Positions 27,298 through 36,311 of a DNA stretch of 64,000 nucleotides are shown one piece after another (position 1 is the first letter of the stretch; the number at the start of each line of letters is the position of its first letter). The position numbers were made by a program, and so were the translations under genes. The notes under the pieces are model-generated. The model made no database searches, had not been told where the DNA came from, and saw only the letters and a list, made by a program, of their open reading frames with translations. Source of the DNA: Sphingomonas sp. HDW15A (GTDB lineage: Bacteria > Pseudomonadota > Alphaproteobacteria > Sphingomonadales > Sphingomonadaceae); the NCBI RefSeq assembly GCF_011301715.1, contig NZ_CP049870.1, forward strand, positions 372,001-436,000, written 5' to 3'.

Positions 27298-28926
27298 TCA
27301 GTCCATTGTCGCGTAGGTGCCGGGGGCTGGCTCGATCCCGTCGGTAATCTTGCGTGCCGCGACTTGCTTGCCGCTGCCCTTGCCGTCGAGCCATTTCGTC
27401 CAAAGCGGCCACCAGCTGCCCTCGTTCTTGGTCGCGCCCGCGAGCCAGTCGCCTGCGCTTTCAGGCATTGCCTTGGCCGTCCAATAGCCGTGCTTGTTGC
27501 GCGAAGGCGGGTTGATCACCCCGGCATTATGCCCCGATCCGCCGAGGACGAAGTCGGCGCCGAGGTCGCGGGCTCCGCGATAGACCGCTTCCCATGCCGA
27601 GACGTGATCGTCCTTCAGCGCGATGACCATCATCGGCGTGGTAATCTTGGCCAGGTCGATGGCGACGTCGCCGACCGTGAAGCCGGCCGGGTCCTTCAGC
27701 TTGTTGTCCTTAAGCAAGTCGCGATTGTAGCTCTTCAGGAAGGCGGCCGGAATCCTCGCGCCATCCTCGAACCAGTAGAGCAGGTCGCTCGGCGGCGCTT
27801 CCTTGTCGAGCAGATAGTGATTGATGACGCTCGACCAGATGAGGTCGTTGGCGCGCATCGCCGCGAACAGCCGCTGAAGCTCCAGGCTGTCGATATACCC
27901 TTGCGCCTCAAGGTGATCCTCAAGCGCCGACAAATGCCCTTCATGGACGAACGCCGACCAATCGCGCATGTCGGAAAAATCGACGAGGCTGCCGATCAGC
28001 GTCGCGGAATTGACCTCGTCGGCGCGGCCCTTTGCGGCGAGCCAGGCCAGCGCGATCGCGACCAATGTCCCGCCAAGGCAGAAACTGAACAGGTCGGGCT
28101 TTTGACGGGTGCGCTTCGCCGCTTGCTCGATCGCTGTGACGACGCCTTCGGTGACGTAGTCGCCGACCCCCTTGTCCTTGAGCTCCGGTCCCGGATTGAC
28201 CCAGCTGATGACGAAAACGGTGCGCCCTTGCTCGACCAGCCATTTCACGAACGACTGATTGGGAGCGAGATCGATCATGTAATAGCGGTTCACCAGCGGC
28301 GGCACGTAAAGCAGCGGCTCGGCGGCCACCTTGTCCGTCGTCGGTGTGTACTGGATGAGCTGGAACAGATCGTTCTGGAAGACCACTTCGCCAGGCGTCG
28401 CGGCGATGGTCTTGCCCTTCTCAAACGCCTTGGGGTCGGAACGGCGCTGGACGATGCCCTTGCCGCTGGTCACGTCCTCCAGGAAATTGGCGAAACCCTG
28501 AACCAGGTTCGCGCCGTTCGTTTCCTTGGTCCGCTTGACGACGTCGGGATTGGTGTGGGCGAAATTCGCCGGGCTGACGGCATTGAGATACTGGTCGAGC
28601 AGGAATCGCGCGGTCGCTTTCGCGTTGTCGTCGCCATCACCGAGTGAAACCAGTTCGCGAAGCTGCTTCGATGCCAGCAGGTAGGCGTCACGGACTGAGC
28701 GGTAATAGGGATCGTCCTGCCACTCGGCGGCCATGAAGCGGCGGTCGCGCGGCGCTTCGCCGGCCTTGCCGGTCAGCGCATCCGTCCAGAAATCGCCCCA
28801 TTGCCTGGCCGCCTCCATCTGCACCTGGAGCAGGTCCTGCGGACGCGAGGCGAGGCCGAGCGCCGTCGCGCCGGCCGCCTGGGCAAGCGCGAACGGATCG
28901 AAGGGGAGAGTGGGTTTCCTGGTCAT
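27298..28926 (-). CDS. phaC: Class I poly(3-hydroxyalkanoate) synthase
   Basis: 542 residues. Polymerises 3-hydroxyacyl-CoA into PHA storage granules. PhaC N-terminal domain (AEWQDDPYYRSVRDAYLLASKQL), then alpha/beta-hydrolase catalytic domain with the lipase-like box SFCLGG placing nucleophile Cys283, catalytic Asp in LKDDHVSAW and His in GGSGHNAGVINPP. Stop and start overlap with the acyl-CoA dehydrogenase by one base, so it is truly part of the valine operon. phaA, phaB, phaR and phasin genes are not in the window, and slightly shorter length than typical class I enzymes reflects a short N-terminus. Confidence 0.94.
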   Translation of the reverse strand: MTRKPTLPFDPFALAQAAGATALGLASRPQDLLQVQMEAARQWGDFWTDALTGKAGEAPRDRRFMAAEWQDDPYYRSVRDAYLLASKQLRELVSLGDGDDNAKATARFLLDQYLNAVSPANFAHTNPDVVKRTKETNGANLVQGFANFLEDVTSGKGIVQRRSDPKAFEKGKTIAATPGEVVFQNDLFQLIQYTPTTDKVAAEPLLYVPPLVNRYYMIDLAPNQSFVKWLVEQGRTVFVISWVNPGPELKDKGVGDYVTEGVVTAIEQAAKRTRQKPDLFSFCLGGTLVAIALAWLAAKGRADEVNSATLIGSLVDFSDMRDWSAFVHEGHLSALEDHLEAQGYIDSLELQRLFAAMRANDLIWSSVINHYLLDKEAPPSDLLYWFEDGARIPAAFLKSYNRDLLKDNKLKDPAGFTVGDVAIDLAKITTPMMVIALKDDHVSAWEAVYRGARDLGADFVLGGSGHNAGVINPPSRNKHGYWTAKAMPESAGDWLAGATKNEGSWWPLWTKWLDGKGSGKQVAARKITDGIEPAPGTYATMD

Positions 28927-30068
28927 TACTGGCGGGTCAGTTCGCGGCCCACGATCATCCGCATGACTTGGTTGGTGCCTTCCAGAATTGAGTGAACCCG
29001 AAGGTCGCGCCAGAAGCGCTCGATCGGATAATCCTGGAGGTAGCCGTAGCCGCCGTGAAGCTGCAGCGCGCGGTCGACGATGCTCGAACCGCTGTCGGTG
29101 GCGAGGCGCTTGGCCATCGCCGCGAACTTGGTCTTGTCGGGCGCATTGGCGGTGACCTTCGCTGCGGCGACGTAGAGCAAGTATCGGGCGGCCTGCAGCT
29201 CGGTCTCCATGTCGGCTAGCATGAACTGCGTGTTCTGGAAGTCGGCGATCGCTTTCCCGAACTGCTTCCTGTCCTTGGTATAGTTGATCGCTTCGTCGAG
29301 GCAGCGCTGCGCGCCGCCAAGCGAGCAGGCGCCGATGTTGAGCCGGCCGCCGTCAAGGCCCATCATCGCAATCCGGAAGCCTTCGCCCTCCGCACCGACG
29401 CGGTTGGCGACGGGGACCCGGACTTCGTCGAAATTGACCTGCGCGGTCGGCTGCGAATGCCAGCCGAGCTTCTTCTCCTGCGCTCCGAAGCTGACGCCCG
29501 CCATGTCCTTCTCGATGACTAGGCAGCTGATGCCCTTCGGTCCGTCCTCGCCGGTGCGGACCATCGTCACGTAAATCTCGTTCTCGCCGCCGCCCGAGAT
29601 GAACGCTTTTGAGCCGCTGACGACATAATGGTCGCCATCCAGGACGGCCTTGGTCTTGAGCGCGGCGGCGTCGGAGCCTGACGACGGCTCGGTCAGGCAG
29701 TAGCTGCCGATCCGCTCCATCGTCACCATCGACGGCAAATACTTCTGCTTGACCTCTTCGCCGCCGAACCGGTCGATCATCCACGCCGCCATGTTGTGGA
29801 TCGAGATGAATGCGCTGGTCGAGGGGCAGCCATAGGCCATCGCTTCCATGATCAGCGCCGCTTCCAGCCGCCCGAGCCCGATCCCGCCGGACTCCTCGCT
29901 GACGTAGATCGAGCCGAAGCCGAGCTCGGCCGCGGCGCGGATCGTGTCCTTGGGAAAGATGTGCTTCTCGTCCCATTCAGCCGCCTGCGGCGTGATGGCA
30001 TCAGCTGTGAACTGCTGCGCCATCTCCTGGATCTGGCGCTGCTCGTCGGTCAGGTCGAATTGCTGCAT
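28926..30068 (-). CDS. Acyl-CoA dehydrogenase (probable isobutyryl-CoA dehydrogenase)
   Basis: 380 residues, FAD-dependent. Short- or branched-chain acyl-CoA dehydrogenase; the cluster points to isobutyryl-CoA to methacrylyl-CoA. Motifs: YCLTEPSSGSDAAALKTKA and the C-terminal LQLHGGYGYLQDYPIER followed by ILEGTNQVMRM. In the family the catalytic base is a glutamate; in the IBD-type the position near 370 carries it within SILEGTNQ. TAATG overlap with phaC. The gap to the downstream GST side is 44 bases. Confidence 0.93.
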   Translation of the reverse strand: MQQFDLTDEQRQIQEMAQQFTADAITPQAAEWDEKHIFPKDTIRAAAELGFGSIYVSEESGGIGLGRLEAALIMEAMAYGCPSTSAFISIHNMAAWMIDRFGGEEVKQKYLPSMVTMERIGSYCLTEPSSGSDAAALKTKAVLDGDHYVVSGSKAFISGGGENEIYVTMVRTGEDGPKGISCLVIEKDMAGVSFGAQEKKLGWHSQPTAQVNFDEVRVPVANRVGAEGEGFRIAMMGLDGGRLNIGACSLGGAQRCLDEAINYTKDRKQFGKAIADFQNTQFMLADMETELQAARYLLYVAAAKVTANAPDKTKFAAMAKRLATDSGSSIVDRALQLHGGYGYLQDYPIERFWRDLRVHSILEGTNQVMRMIVGRELTRQ

Positions 30069-30112
30069 GGCCGTTGCCCTTAAGAGCCGAACCGCCGACC
30101 AGCAAGATGCGC

Positions 30113-30730
30113 CTAGCTGGCAGCTTCTTCCTGAAGCAGCCCCTCATGACGCAGCACGGCTCGGACGGCCGGCCTCTCGAGCATGCGGCTTTGGAAGGCA
30201 GCCAGCTTCGGCCATTTGTCGAGACCAATCATCTTCTCCGCCCAGCCGGTGATGACGAACAGGTAGAAATCCGGAAGGGTCGCATCGTCTCCGGTCAGGA
30301 AAGGGCCCGTGAACTGCGCTTCGACGAAATCGAGGCGTTCGCCGATGGTCTTGCGCATGAAGGACTTTACCTCGTCCCCCGCAGCGGGGCTGAAGAGCGG
30401 CGCGAAGCTCTTGTGGAGCTCGGTGGTGATGAAGTTGAGCCACTCAAGGACGCGGTAGCGGCGAAAATCCCCGAGCGACGGCAGGAATTCGCCGAGATTG
30501 GTCCGGTCGCCGAGATATTGAAGGACGACGGCGTTCTCGGTCAGCACCTCTCCGTTGTCCAGCTCCAGCGCCGGGACCGATCCCTTGGGGTTGATCTCGC
30601 GATAGTCGCGGCCGTGCTCGGTCCGCTTCTGCTTGAGATCGACCTTGACCGCCTCATGACTGAGCCCGGTCTCGTGGAGGATTATGTGCGGTGCCTGGCT
30701 GCAGGCACCCGGCGCGTAATAGAGCTTCAT
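30113..30730 (-). CDS. Glutathione S-transferase family protein
   Basis: 205 residues, beta-class-like GST. N-terminal thioredoxin-fold domain starts MKLYYAPGACSQAPHII with Cys10 in the beta-class position; INPKGSVPALELDNGEVLTE contains the cis-Pro and the glutathione-binding Glu/Ser region (LTENAVVLQYL). C-terminal helical domain with FLTGDDATLPDFYLF. Conjugates or reduces electrophiles with glutathione. In this cluster it may protect against reactive methacrylyl-CoA, which is an inference from position only. Confidence 0.92.
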   Translation of the reverse strand: MKLYYAPGACSQAPHIILHETGLSHEAVKVDLKQKRTEHGRDYREINPKGSVPALELDNGEVLTENAVVLQYLGDRTNLGEFLPSLGDFRRYRVLEWLNFITTELHKSFAPLFSPAAGDEVKSFMRKTIGERLDFVEAQFTGPFLTGDDATLPDFYLFVITGWAEKMIGLDKWPKLAAFQSRMLERPAVRAVLRHEGLLQEEAAS

Positions 30731-30741
30731 CGTTGTTCCTC

Positions 30742-31266
30742 TCAGGCGCAGCGCTTGTAGGTGAAAGTGCCCTCGTCTTCGGCCCGCTTCAGCGTATCGC
30801 CGGTGCGGGTGAAGGTCATCACCGTCTCCCACATCTGACCCTCTCCGGTGAAGCCGAACAGGCCGGAGAAGCTGGTGGCAATGGCCGGGCGCTGTTCCTT
30901 CAGCGTTGCCGTCGATTCGTAGAATCGGATGATCTTGTCGCCAACGGTGATCAGGCCCTTGGCGTCGCCCCGGGTCGAGGTGCAATCGCCCGGCACCATG
31001 CCCCACCGGCCGCGATACTGAGCGGGGATCACGGCTGCGACCCCGCTATCGGGCGGCGCCGTCTCATTACCGCTGCCGTTCGCGGAAGGAGTGGCTTCGT
31101 TTCCGGCCGGCAGGCTGGCCGTCTCATCCGCCGGCAGCACTTCGACATCGGCATTGGCGGCCTCGGCCGCATTCACCTGGTTGTCGATCATGATGTTCTC
31201 ATCGCCGGCACTGTCGCAGGCGGCGACGGCGAAGAGGGCGGCAAGCCCGATGATGCGCGTTCTCAT
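30742..31266 (-). CDS. Putative lipoprotein of unknown function
   Basis: 174 residues. Signal peptide with lipobox FAVAAC, so Cys17 would be lipidated. Residues 20-80 are low-complexity, rich in Ala, Asn, Glu and Pro (a linker), followed by a compact domain PAQYRGRWGMVPGDCTSTRGDAKGL to FTYKRCA with two conserved-looking cysteines. I do not recognise a family with a known role. It lies between mmsA and the GST gene on the same strand (11-34 base gaps), so it is co-transcribed with the valine genes. Confidence 0.75.
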   Translation of the reverse strand: MRTRIIGLAALFAVAACDSAGDENIMIDNQVNAAEAANADVEVLPADETASLPAGNEATPSANGSGNETAPPDSGVAAVIPAQYRGRWGMVPGDCTSTRGDAKGLITVGDKIIRFYESTATLKEQRPAIATSFSGLFGFTGEGQMWETVMTFTRTGDTLKRAEDEGTFTYKRCA

Positions 31267-31300
31267 TTCTGATCAACGCGCTCCATCGGATTTCGCTGCC

Positions 31301-32802
31301 TCACCCCATTGTCGGGATGATGAACGCTTCCTTGTGGTCGCCCGATGCACTTCCGTCTGGCCAGCGCTGCGTGACGACCTTGTTCTTGGTCCAGAAGCGA
31401 AGGCCTTCCTGCCCGTACTGGCCGATGTCGCCGAAGCCCGAACGCTTCCAGCCGCCGAAGCTGTGGTAGCTGACCGGCACCGGAATTGGCACGTTGACGC
31501 CGACCATGCCGACGTTGACCCGGTTGACGAACTCGCGCGCGGCATGGCCGTTGCGGGTAAAGATGGCGACGCCGTTACCATATTCATGCTCGCTCGGCAG
31601 GCGTACCGCCTCTTCGAAGGTATCGGCTCGGACGATCTGCAGCACGGGCCCGAAAATCTCTTCCTTGTAGCTGCGGAAGCTGGGCTTCACGTGATCGAAC
31701 AATGTCGGCCCGACGAAGAACCCATTCTCATGGCCCTGGAGGATGAAGCCGCGGCCGTCGACTACAAGCTCGCCACCCTCGTCGGCGCACATCTGGATGT
31801 AGTTCTCAACGCGCTGCTTGTGCGCCTCGTTGATCACCGGTCCGTAATGCGCTTCCGGATCGGTCGAGATCCCGACCTTCAGACTGGCGATCGCCGGAAC
31901 CAGCTTCTCGCGAAGCGCGTCGGCCGTGTCGTCTCCGACCGGCACCACCACCGGAAGCGCCATGCAGCGCTCACCGGCCGAGCCGAATGCCGCGCCGGTC
32001 AGGTCGTTGACCACCTGATCGAGGTCCGCGTCGGGAAGGACGATGCCGTGGTTCTTGGCGCCCCGAAGGCCTGCACGCGTTTTCCGTTCGCGGTTCCGCG
32101 CGAGTAGATATATTGCGCGATGTCGCTTGAGCCGACGAAGCTAACGGCGGCGATATCCGGATGGTCGAGGATCGCATCGACCATTTCCTTGTCGCCGTGA
32201 ACGACGTTGAGCACGCCGTCGGGAAGACCTGCTTCCTTCATCAGTTCGGCAAGGCGCACCGGCACGGACGGATCGCGCTCGCTCGGCTTCAGGATGAAGG
32301 CATTGCCGCAGGCGATCGCCATCCCGAACATCCACATCGGGATCATCGCCGGGAAGTTGAATGGCGTGATTCCCGCGCCGATGCCGAGCGGCTGGCGCAT
32401 CGAATAGACGTCGATTCCGGGGCCTGCGCCCTGCGTATATTCGCCCTTCAGCGCCTGCGGGATTCCACAGCAATATTCGATGACCTCGAGGCCGCGCTGA
32501 ACATCGCCCTTGGCGTCGGCGATGACCTTGCCGTGTTCGCTCGACAGCATCTCGGCGAGGGCGTCCATGTTCGCCTCGATCAGCTCCTTGAACTTGAACA
32601 TGACGCGGGCGCGGCGCTGCGGGTTGGTCGCCGCCCACTCCGGCTGCGCAGCCTTCGCCGCATCCATCGCCTTTTTCAGCGTGGTGACGGTGCCAAGACC
32701 GACGTGGGCCTGGATTTCGCCGTGGCTGGGGTTCCACACGTCGCTGGAACGCGGCGCGTCGTTGTAGCTGGATCCGTTGATGAAATGGTCGATCTGACGC
32801 AC
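31301..32802 (-). pseudogene. mmsA: Methylmalonate-semialdehyde dehydrogenase, frameshifted
   Basis: CoA-acylating aldehyde dehydrogenase that converts methylmalonate semialdehyde to propionyl-CoA, the last step of the valine branch. Two frames together give the complete ~500-residue protein. The N-terminal part (from the ATG at 32802, MRQIDHFINGSS, with NFPAMIPMWMFGMAIACGN and KPSERDPSVP) loses similarity after KRVQAFG. The other frame continues as NHGIVLPDADLDQVVNDL and includes the catalytic cysteine in SAGERCMALP and the FGGWKRSGFGD end. The junction is at 32061-32064, where the minus strand reads four Gs and one more G would restore a single frame. No other damage is visible, so this is either a fresh mutation or a sequencing error. 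Confidence 0.85.
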
Positions 32803-32872
32803 GAGGGGCCTCTCTTCGGGAATTCGGGTTCGGCGGCTCCCTAGACCTTAAGAAGCGCGCTTGCCAACCGGT

Positions 32873-33625
32873 TCAGCGCGCCTTCGGGCAACGCGCGTAG
32901 TGGCGCTTCAGCAGCTTGTCCCACGCCTTCTGCCCGGCCTTGTCGACCTTTTGCAGCGACAATCTGAAGTCGCGAAAATTGTCGTGATTGGGGATGGAGA
33001 GTTCCGCCTCCAGGATATGGCCTTCGCCCTGGTCGAGCAGCAGATAGCCAGTGGCGGGCTCCGGCCCTTCCAATGTCAGGTTGAAGCGAACCGCAGGCGT
33101 ATTCTCCACCATGTCGAAGCCCATATATTTGGCGTCGACGCGGCCCATGTAGCGCAGGAAGCCTTTTTCCTTCGGCCATATCAAAGGCAGCCCGAAGGAG
33201 AAGTCGCGGCGCGGCCTGACCGATTGCAGCTCGGCATTCAGGGTCCCGAAGTCGAAATCGAACAGGTGCCACGGCCGGTCCGGCACTTTCATCTGCTCGG
33301 AAAGCCGGCCGCCAGGCGTGTCGACCCAGGCGGAAAGCGTCCGGCTTGCCGGGTCGAAGTCTATTCGCCCGAATTTCACCTGCTCGCCCAGCCGCCCGAC
33401 CTTGCCGGCATCGAGGCTGGCGACCTCGCCGCTCTTCTGGTCGAAGGCCGCGGTGACATAGGCCGCGGTCGTGCAGCGGCTGACATATTTGTAGACCGCG
33501 ACCGTCGAAACGCTCGGGCGATACATGACGACATTCTCCGGCTCGCTGCCGTCGCGGTTCGACCGGATGTAATGCAGCACGGGCGGGGAAGCCGCTGCGG
33601 CGGCGAAGAGCATCAGGCTCAGCAT
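32873..33625 (-). CDS. Secreted hypothetical protein
   Basis: 250 residues with a short signal peptide (MLSLMLFAAAAASPP). The mature part is beta-rich with aromatic residues and no recognised catalytic motif; a segment GFDMVENTPAVRFNLTLEG and the C-terminal DKLLKRHYARCPK stand out. Single cysteines near residues 51 and 246 could pair. Upstream it is divergent from a DMT transporter; downstream 70 bases separate it from mmsA. Function unknown. Confidence 0.65.
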   Translation of the reverse strand: MLSLMLFAAAAASPPVLHYIRSNRDGSEPENVVMYRPSVSTVAVYKYVSRCTTAAYVTAAFDQKSGEVASLDAGKVGRLGEQVKFGRIDFDPASRTLSAWVDTPGGRLSEQMKVPDRPWHLFDFDFGTLNAELQSVRPRRDFSFGLPLIWPKEKGFLRYMGRVDAKYMGFDMVENTPAVRFNLTLEGPEPATGYLLLDQGEGHILEAELSIPNHDNFRDFRLSLQKVDKAGQKAWDKLLKRHYARCPKAR

Positions 33626-33674
33626 GTCCTGACACTATGGGCAATTGTCCGAAGCTCCAATAGGTGAAGCGGCG

Positions 33675-34601
33675 ATGCAGGGAACCCGCGACACCGACCG
33701 GCCGATCGAGCAGCGCCCATTGCTGGCCATGGGGCTCCGGCTGCTGACGGCGCTGCTGCTGGCATCGATGTTCGCAGGCGTGAAATGGGCGTCGCAGCGC
33801 GGAGTCCATGTCGTGGAGAGCCTGTTCTGGCGCCAGCTCGGTTCGGCTTTTTGCGCAACGGCGTGGGTGGCGTGGGGTCCCGGCTTCGAAACGCTCAGGA
33901 CGAAGCGGATTGGCGCTCATGTCACGCGCATGGGCATCGGCCTCACCGCCATGTTCCTCAATTTCCTCGCAATGACCCTGCTCCCGCTGGCCGAGGCCAC
34001 GGCGATAGGCTTTTCGGTGCCGATCTTCTCGGTTGTCCTGGCGGCGCTGGTGCTCGGCGAGCCGACCGGCAAATGGCGCTGGGGTGCGGTCGTCGTCGGC
34101 TTCATCGGCGTTCTCGTCGTCGTCCAGCCCGGCAGCAGCCATTTGCCGCTGGAAGGTGGCGCGGTCGCGGTCGTTGCGGCCTTGATGACGGCGGCGGTGA
34201 CGATCGTCATCCGCAGACTTGGCGCGACGGAGGCGGCGGCCACGACCGTTTTCTGGTTCGCGGTGAGCTCGCTATTGCCGCTGGCAATCCTGATGCCGTG
34301 GTTCGGCAAGGCACACGACCTCCAGACCTGGGCAATCGTCTCTGGCTTGTCGCTTGCCGGCGGCCTCGCGCAGCTGACTCTTACCGGCGCGCTTCGCCTG
34401 GCTCCGGTCGCCCTCGTCATGCCTATGGATTATACCAGCCTCATCTGGGCGACCCTGTTCGGCTTCCTCTTGTTCGGCCAGCTGCCCACCGAATGGACGT
34501 GGATCGGCGCGCCGGTGATCATCGCCTCCGGCCTCGTCATCCTGTGGCGCGAGCATCGGCTGGCCCGGGCTTCACGCGCCGCGCAGGCCGTGCCAGAGTG
34601 A
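33675..34601 (+). CDS. DMT/EamA family transporter
   Basis: 308 residues, ten hydrophobic segments in two EamA repeats, typical of drug/metabolite exporters. The first repeat ends with AEATAIGFSVPIFSVVLAALVLGE, the second with APVALVMPMDYTSLIWATLFGFLLFGQ (quoted only in key part: P-x-D-Y-x-x-L-I-W-A). Substrate not deducible. I prefer the ATG at 33675 over an upstream TTG at 33645 because GGTGAAGCGGCG lies before it. Followed after five bases by an M28 peptidase gene. Confidence 0.88.
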   Translation: MQGTRDTDRPIEQRPLLAMGLRLLTALLLASMFAGVKWASQRGVHVVESLFWRQLGSAFCATAWVAWGPGFETLRTKRIGAHVTRMGIGLTAMFLNFLAMTLLPLAEATAIGFSVPIFSVVLAALVLGEPTGKWRWGAVVVGFIGVLVVVQPGSSHLPLEGGAVAVVAALMTAAVTIVIRRLGATEAAATTVFWFAVSSLLPLAILMPWFGKAHDLQTWAIVSGLSLAGGLAQLTLTGALRLAPVALVMPMDYTSLIWATLFGFLLFGQLPTEWTWIGAPVIIASGLVILWREHRLARASRAAQAVPE

Positions 34602-34606
34602 CGGCC

Positions 34607-35977
34607 ATGATCCGTGTCACCCTGCTTTCCGCCGCCCTTCTTTCCACCTCCGCTGCCGCAACGGCGCCTCCACCGACGCCCGAGGTCGTGATGCACGACA
34701 TCAGCATCCGCGTAAGCGGGGCGCGGATCAAAAAGGACGTCGAAAAGCTCGTCAGCTTCGGCACCCGTCACACCCTGTCGTCGCAGACCGACCCCAAGCG
34801 CGGGATCGGCGCCGCGGTCCGCTGGGCGGAAAAGGAAATGAAGTCGTTCGGTCTTGAAACGCTGCAGACCTGCGACACGGTTACCGGACGGCGCGTTCCA
34901 ACCCCGACGAAGGTATGCAACGCTGTCGCAATCCAGCGCGGCACCGAGCGGCCCAACGACGTCGTCATCATCACCGGCCATATCGACAGCCGCGTCAGCG
35001 ACGTGATGGACTTCACCAAGAACGCGCCGGGCGCCAACGACGACGGCAGCGGCACTGCGGCGGTTCTCGAGGCCGCGCGCGTGCTGTCCAAGCACAAGTT
35101 CCCCGGCACGATCGTCTATGCCGCGCTCTCGGGCGAGGAACAGGGTCTGCTCGGCGGTAAGATCCTCGCCGACTATGCCAAGGCGCAGAGTTGGAACGTC
35201 ATCGCCAATCTGAACAACGACATTATCGGCAACAGCTGCGGGTCGGACGGTGTCTGCAACGACAAGGTTGTCCGCGTCTTCTCCGAAGGTCCCCGTTGGC
35301 AGGGCCGCGAGGAACTGGCGGCGCAGCAGCGCAGCCTAGGCGGCGAAAATGACAGCCCGTCGCGCAATATTTCGCGCTTCCTCGATACTCTCGCCGAGCG
35401 GCTGCCGCACATCGGCCTCGACGTCATGCAGGTGTGGCGCAACGACCGCTTCGGGCGCGGTGGCGATCACACCGAGTTCCTCAACGCGGGCTTTCCCGCC
35501 GTCCGCTTCTCGGTAGCGGTCGAGAATTACAATTGGCAGCATCAGGATTTGCGGACGGAAAAGGGCGTCGAGTACGGCGACACCATCGACAAGATGGATT
35601 TCCCTTATCTTGAAAAGGTGACGAAGCTGAATGTCGCCGCGCTCGTTGCCATCGCCTCTGCCCCGCCGCCGCCAATGCCCTCGGTCGAGGGAGCGGTTTC
35701 TACCGACACGACGCTCAAATGGCCGATGCTTTCGACCGCCGATAGTTTCGTCGTTCGGTGGAGGCGGTCGGATGCGAACCAATGGCAGAATGAGCTGCGA
35801 GTACCGAAGCAACTTCGCGCCGATACTCCTGACACTATCGTGCTGAAGGGAATTCGCGTCGACGACTGGGTGTTCGGCGTCTCCTCGGTCAGCAAGAGCG
35901 GCTTCGAAAGCCCGGTCGCTTCGGCGGTCCCCGGCGGCGCATTCAAGCCTTACGTCGTCCCACCGCCGAAGCCTTGA
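34607..35977 (+). CDS. M28 family metallopeptidase with C-terminal beta domain
   Basis: 456 residues, secreted (signal peptide MIRVTLLSAALLSTSAAATA). Two-zinc aminopeptidase/carboxypeptidase Q-like domain: GHIDSR and GANDDGSGTAA (zinc His and bridging Asp), SGEEQGLLG (catalytic and ligand Glu), LNNDIIGN (Asp) and GGDHTEFLNAG (His). The C-terminal about 110 residues form a fibronectin-III-like beta domain (STADSFVVRWRRSD). Probably digests peptides in the periplasm or outside. Starts five bases after the DMT transporter stop, so the two may be co-transcribed. Confidence 0.9.
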   Translation: MIRVTLLSAALLSTSAAATAPPPTPEVVMHDISIRVSGARIKKDVEKLVSFGTRHTLSSQTDPKRGIGAAVRWAEKEMKSFGLETLQTCDTVTGRRVPTPTKVCNAVAIQRGTERPNDVVIITGHIDSRVSDVMDFTKNAPGANDDGSGTAAVLEAARVLSKHKFPGTIVYAALSGEEQGLLGGKILADYAKAQSWNVIANLNNDIIGNSCGSDGVCNDKVVRVFSEGPRWQGREELAAQQRSLGGENDSPSRNISRFLDTLAERLPHIGLDVMQVWRNDRFGRGGDHTEFLNAGFPAVRFSVAVENYNWQHQDLRTEKGVEYGDTIDKMDFPYLEKVTKLNVAALVAIASAPPPPMPSVEGAVSTDTTLKWPMLSTADSFVVRWRRSDANQWQNELRVPKQLRADTPDTIVLKGIRVDDWVFGVSSVSKSGFESPVASAVPGGAFKPYVVPPPKP

Positions 35978-36015
35978 GCCTTCCTGTGCGTTGAGGCGCG
36001 CGTAAGGAGAGATTC

Positions 36016-36279
36016 ATGGCCGGTGGTTGGACTCGCGACGGCGCGGTGCAGGACCAAATTGACGACACGGTAAAGGACGCCATCCTTCGCGCCCGTGCGC
36101 TCACGCCACAGGGGGAGAGCGCCGAGGAATGCGACGATTGCGGGGAGCCGATCCCGAAGAAGCGGCGCGAGGCGCTACCCGGCGTCCGCACCTGCGTCGC
36201 TTGCCAATCGGAACGAGACAAGGCCATCGTTCATTCCACGATCAACCGCCGCGGTTCGAAGGACAGTCAACTTCGCTAG
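36016..36279 (+). CDS. DksA/TraR family C4 zinc-finger protein
   Basis: 87 residues. Compact DksA/TraR (YbiI-like) protein: C-terminal zinc finger CDDCGEPIPKKRR...CVAC gives four cysteines, preceded by a short helical part (AVQDQIDDTVKDAILRARA). Family members bind the RNA-polymerase secondary channel; the coiled-coil tip is short here, so a ppGpp-linked role is uncertain. GGAGAG lies ahead of the ATG. Stands between the M28 peptidase and rnr on the plus strand. Confidence 0.9.
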   Translation: MAGGWTRDGAVQDQIDDTVKDAILRARALTPQGESAEECDDCGEPIPKKRREALPGVRTCVACQSERDKAIVHSTINRRGSKDSQLR

Positions 36280-36311
36280 TGGCAAACGATGCGAAGGACT
36301 AAGACCGCTTG

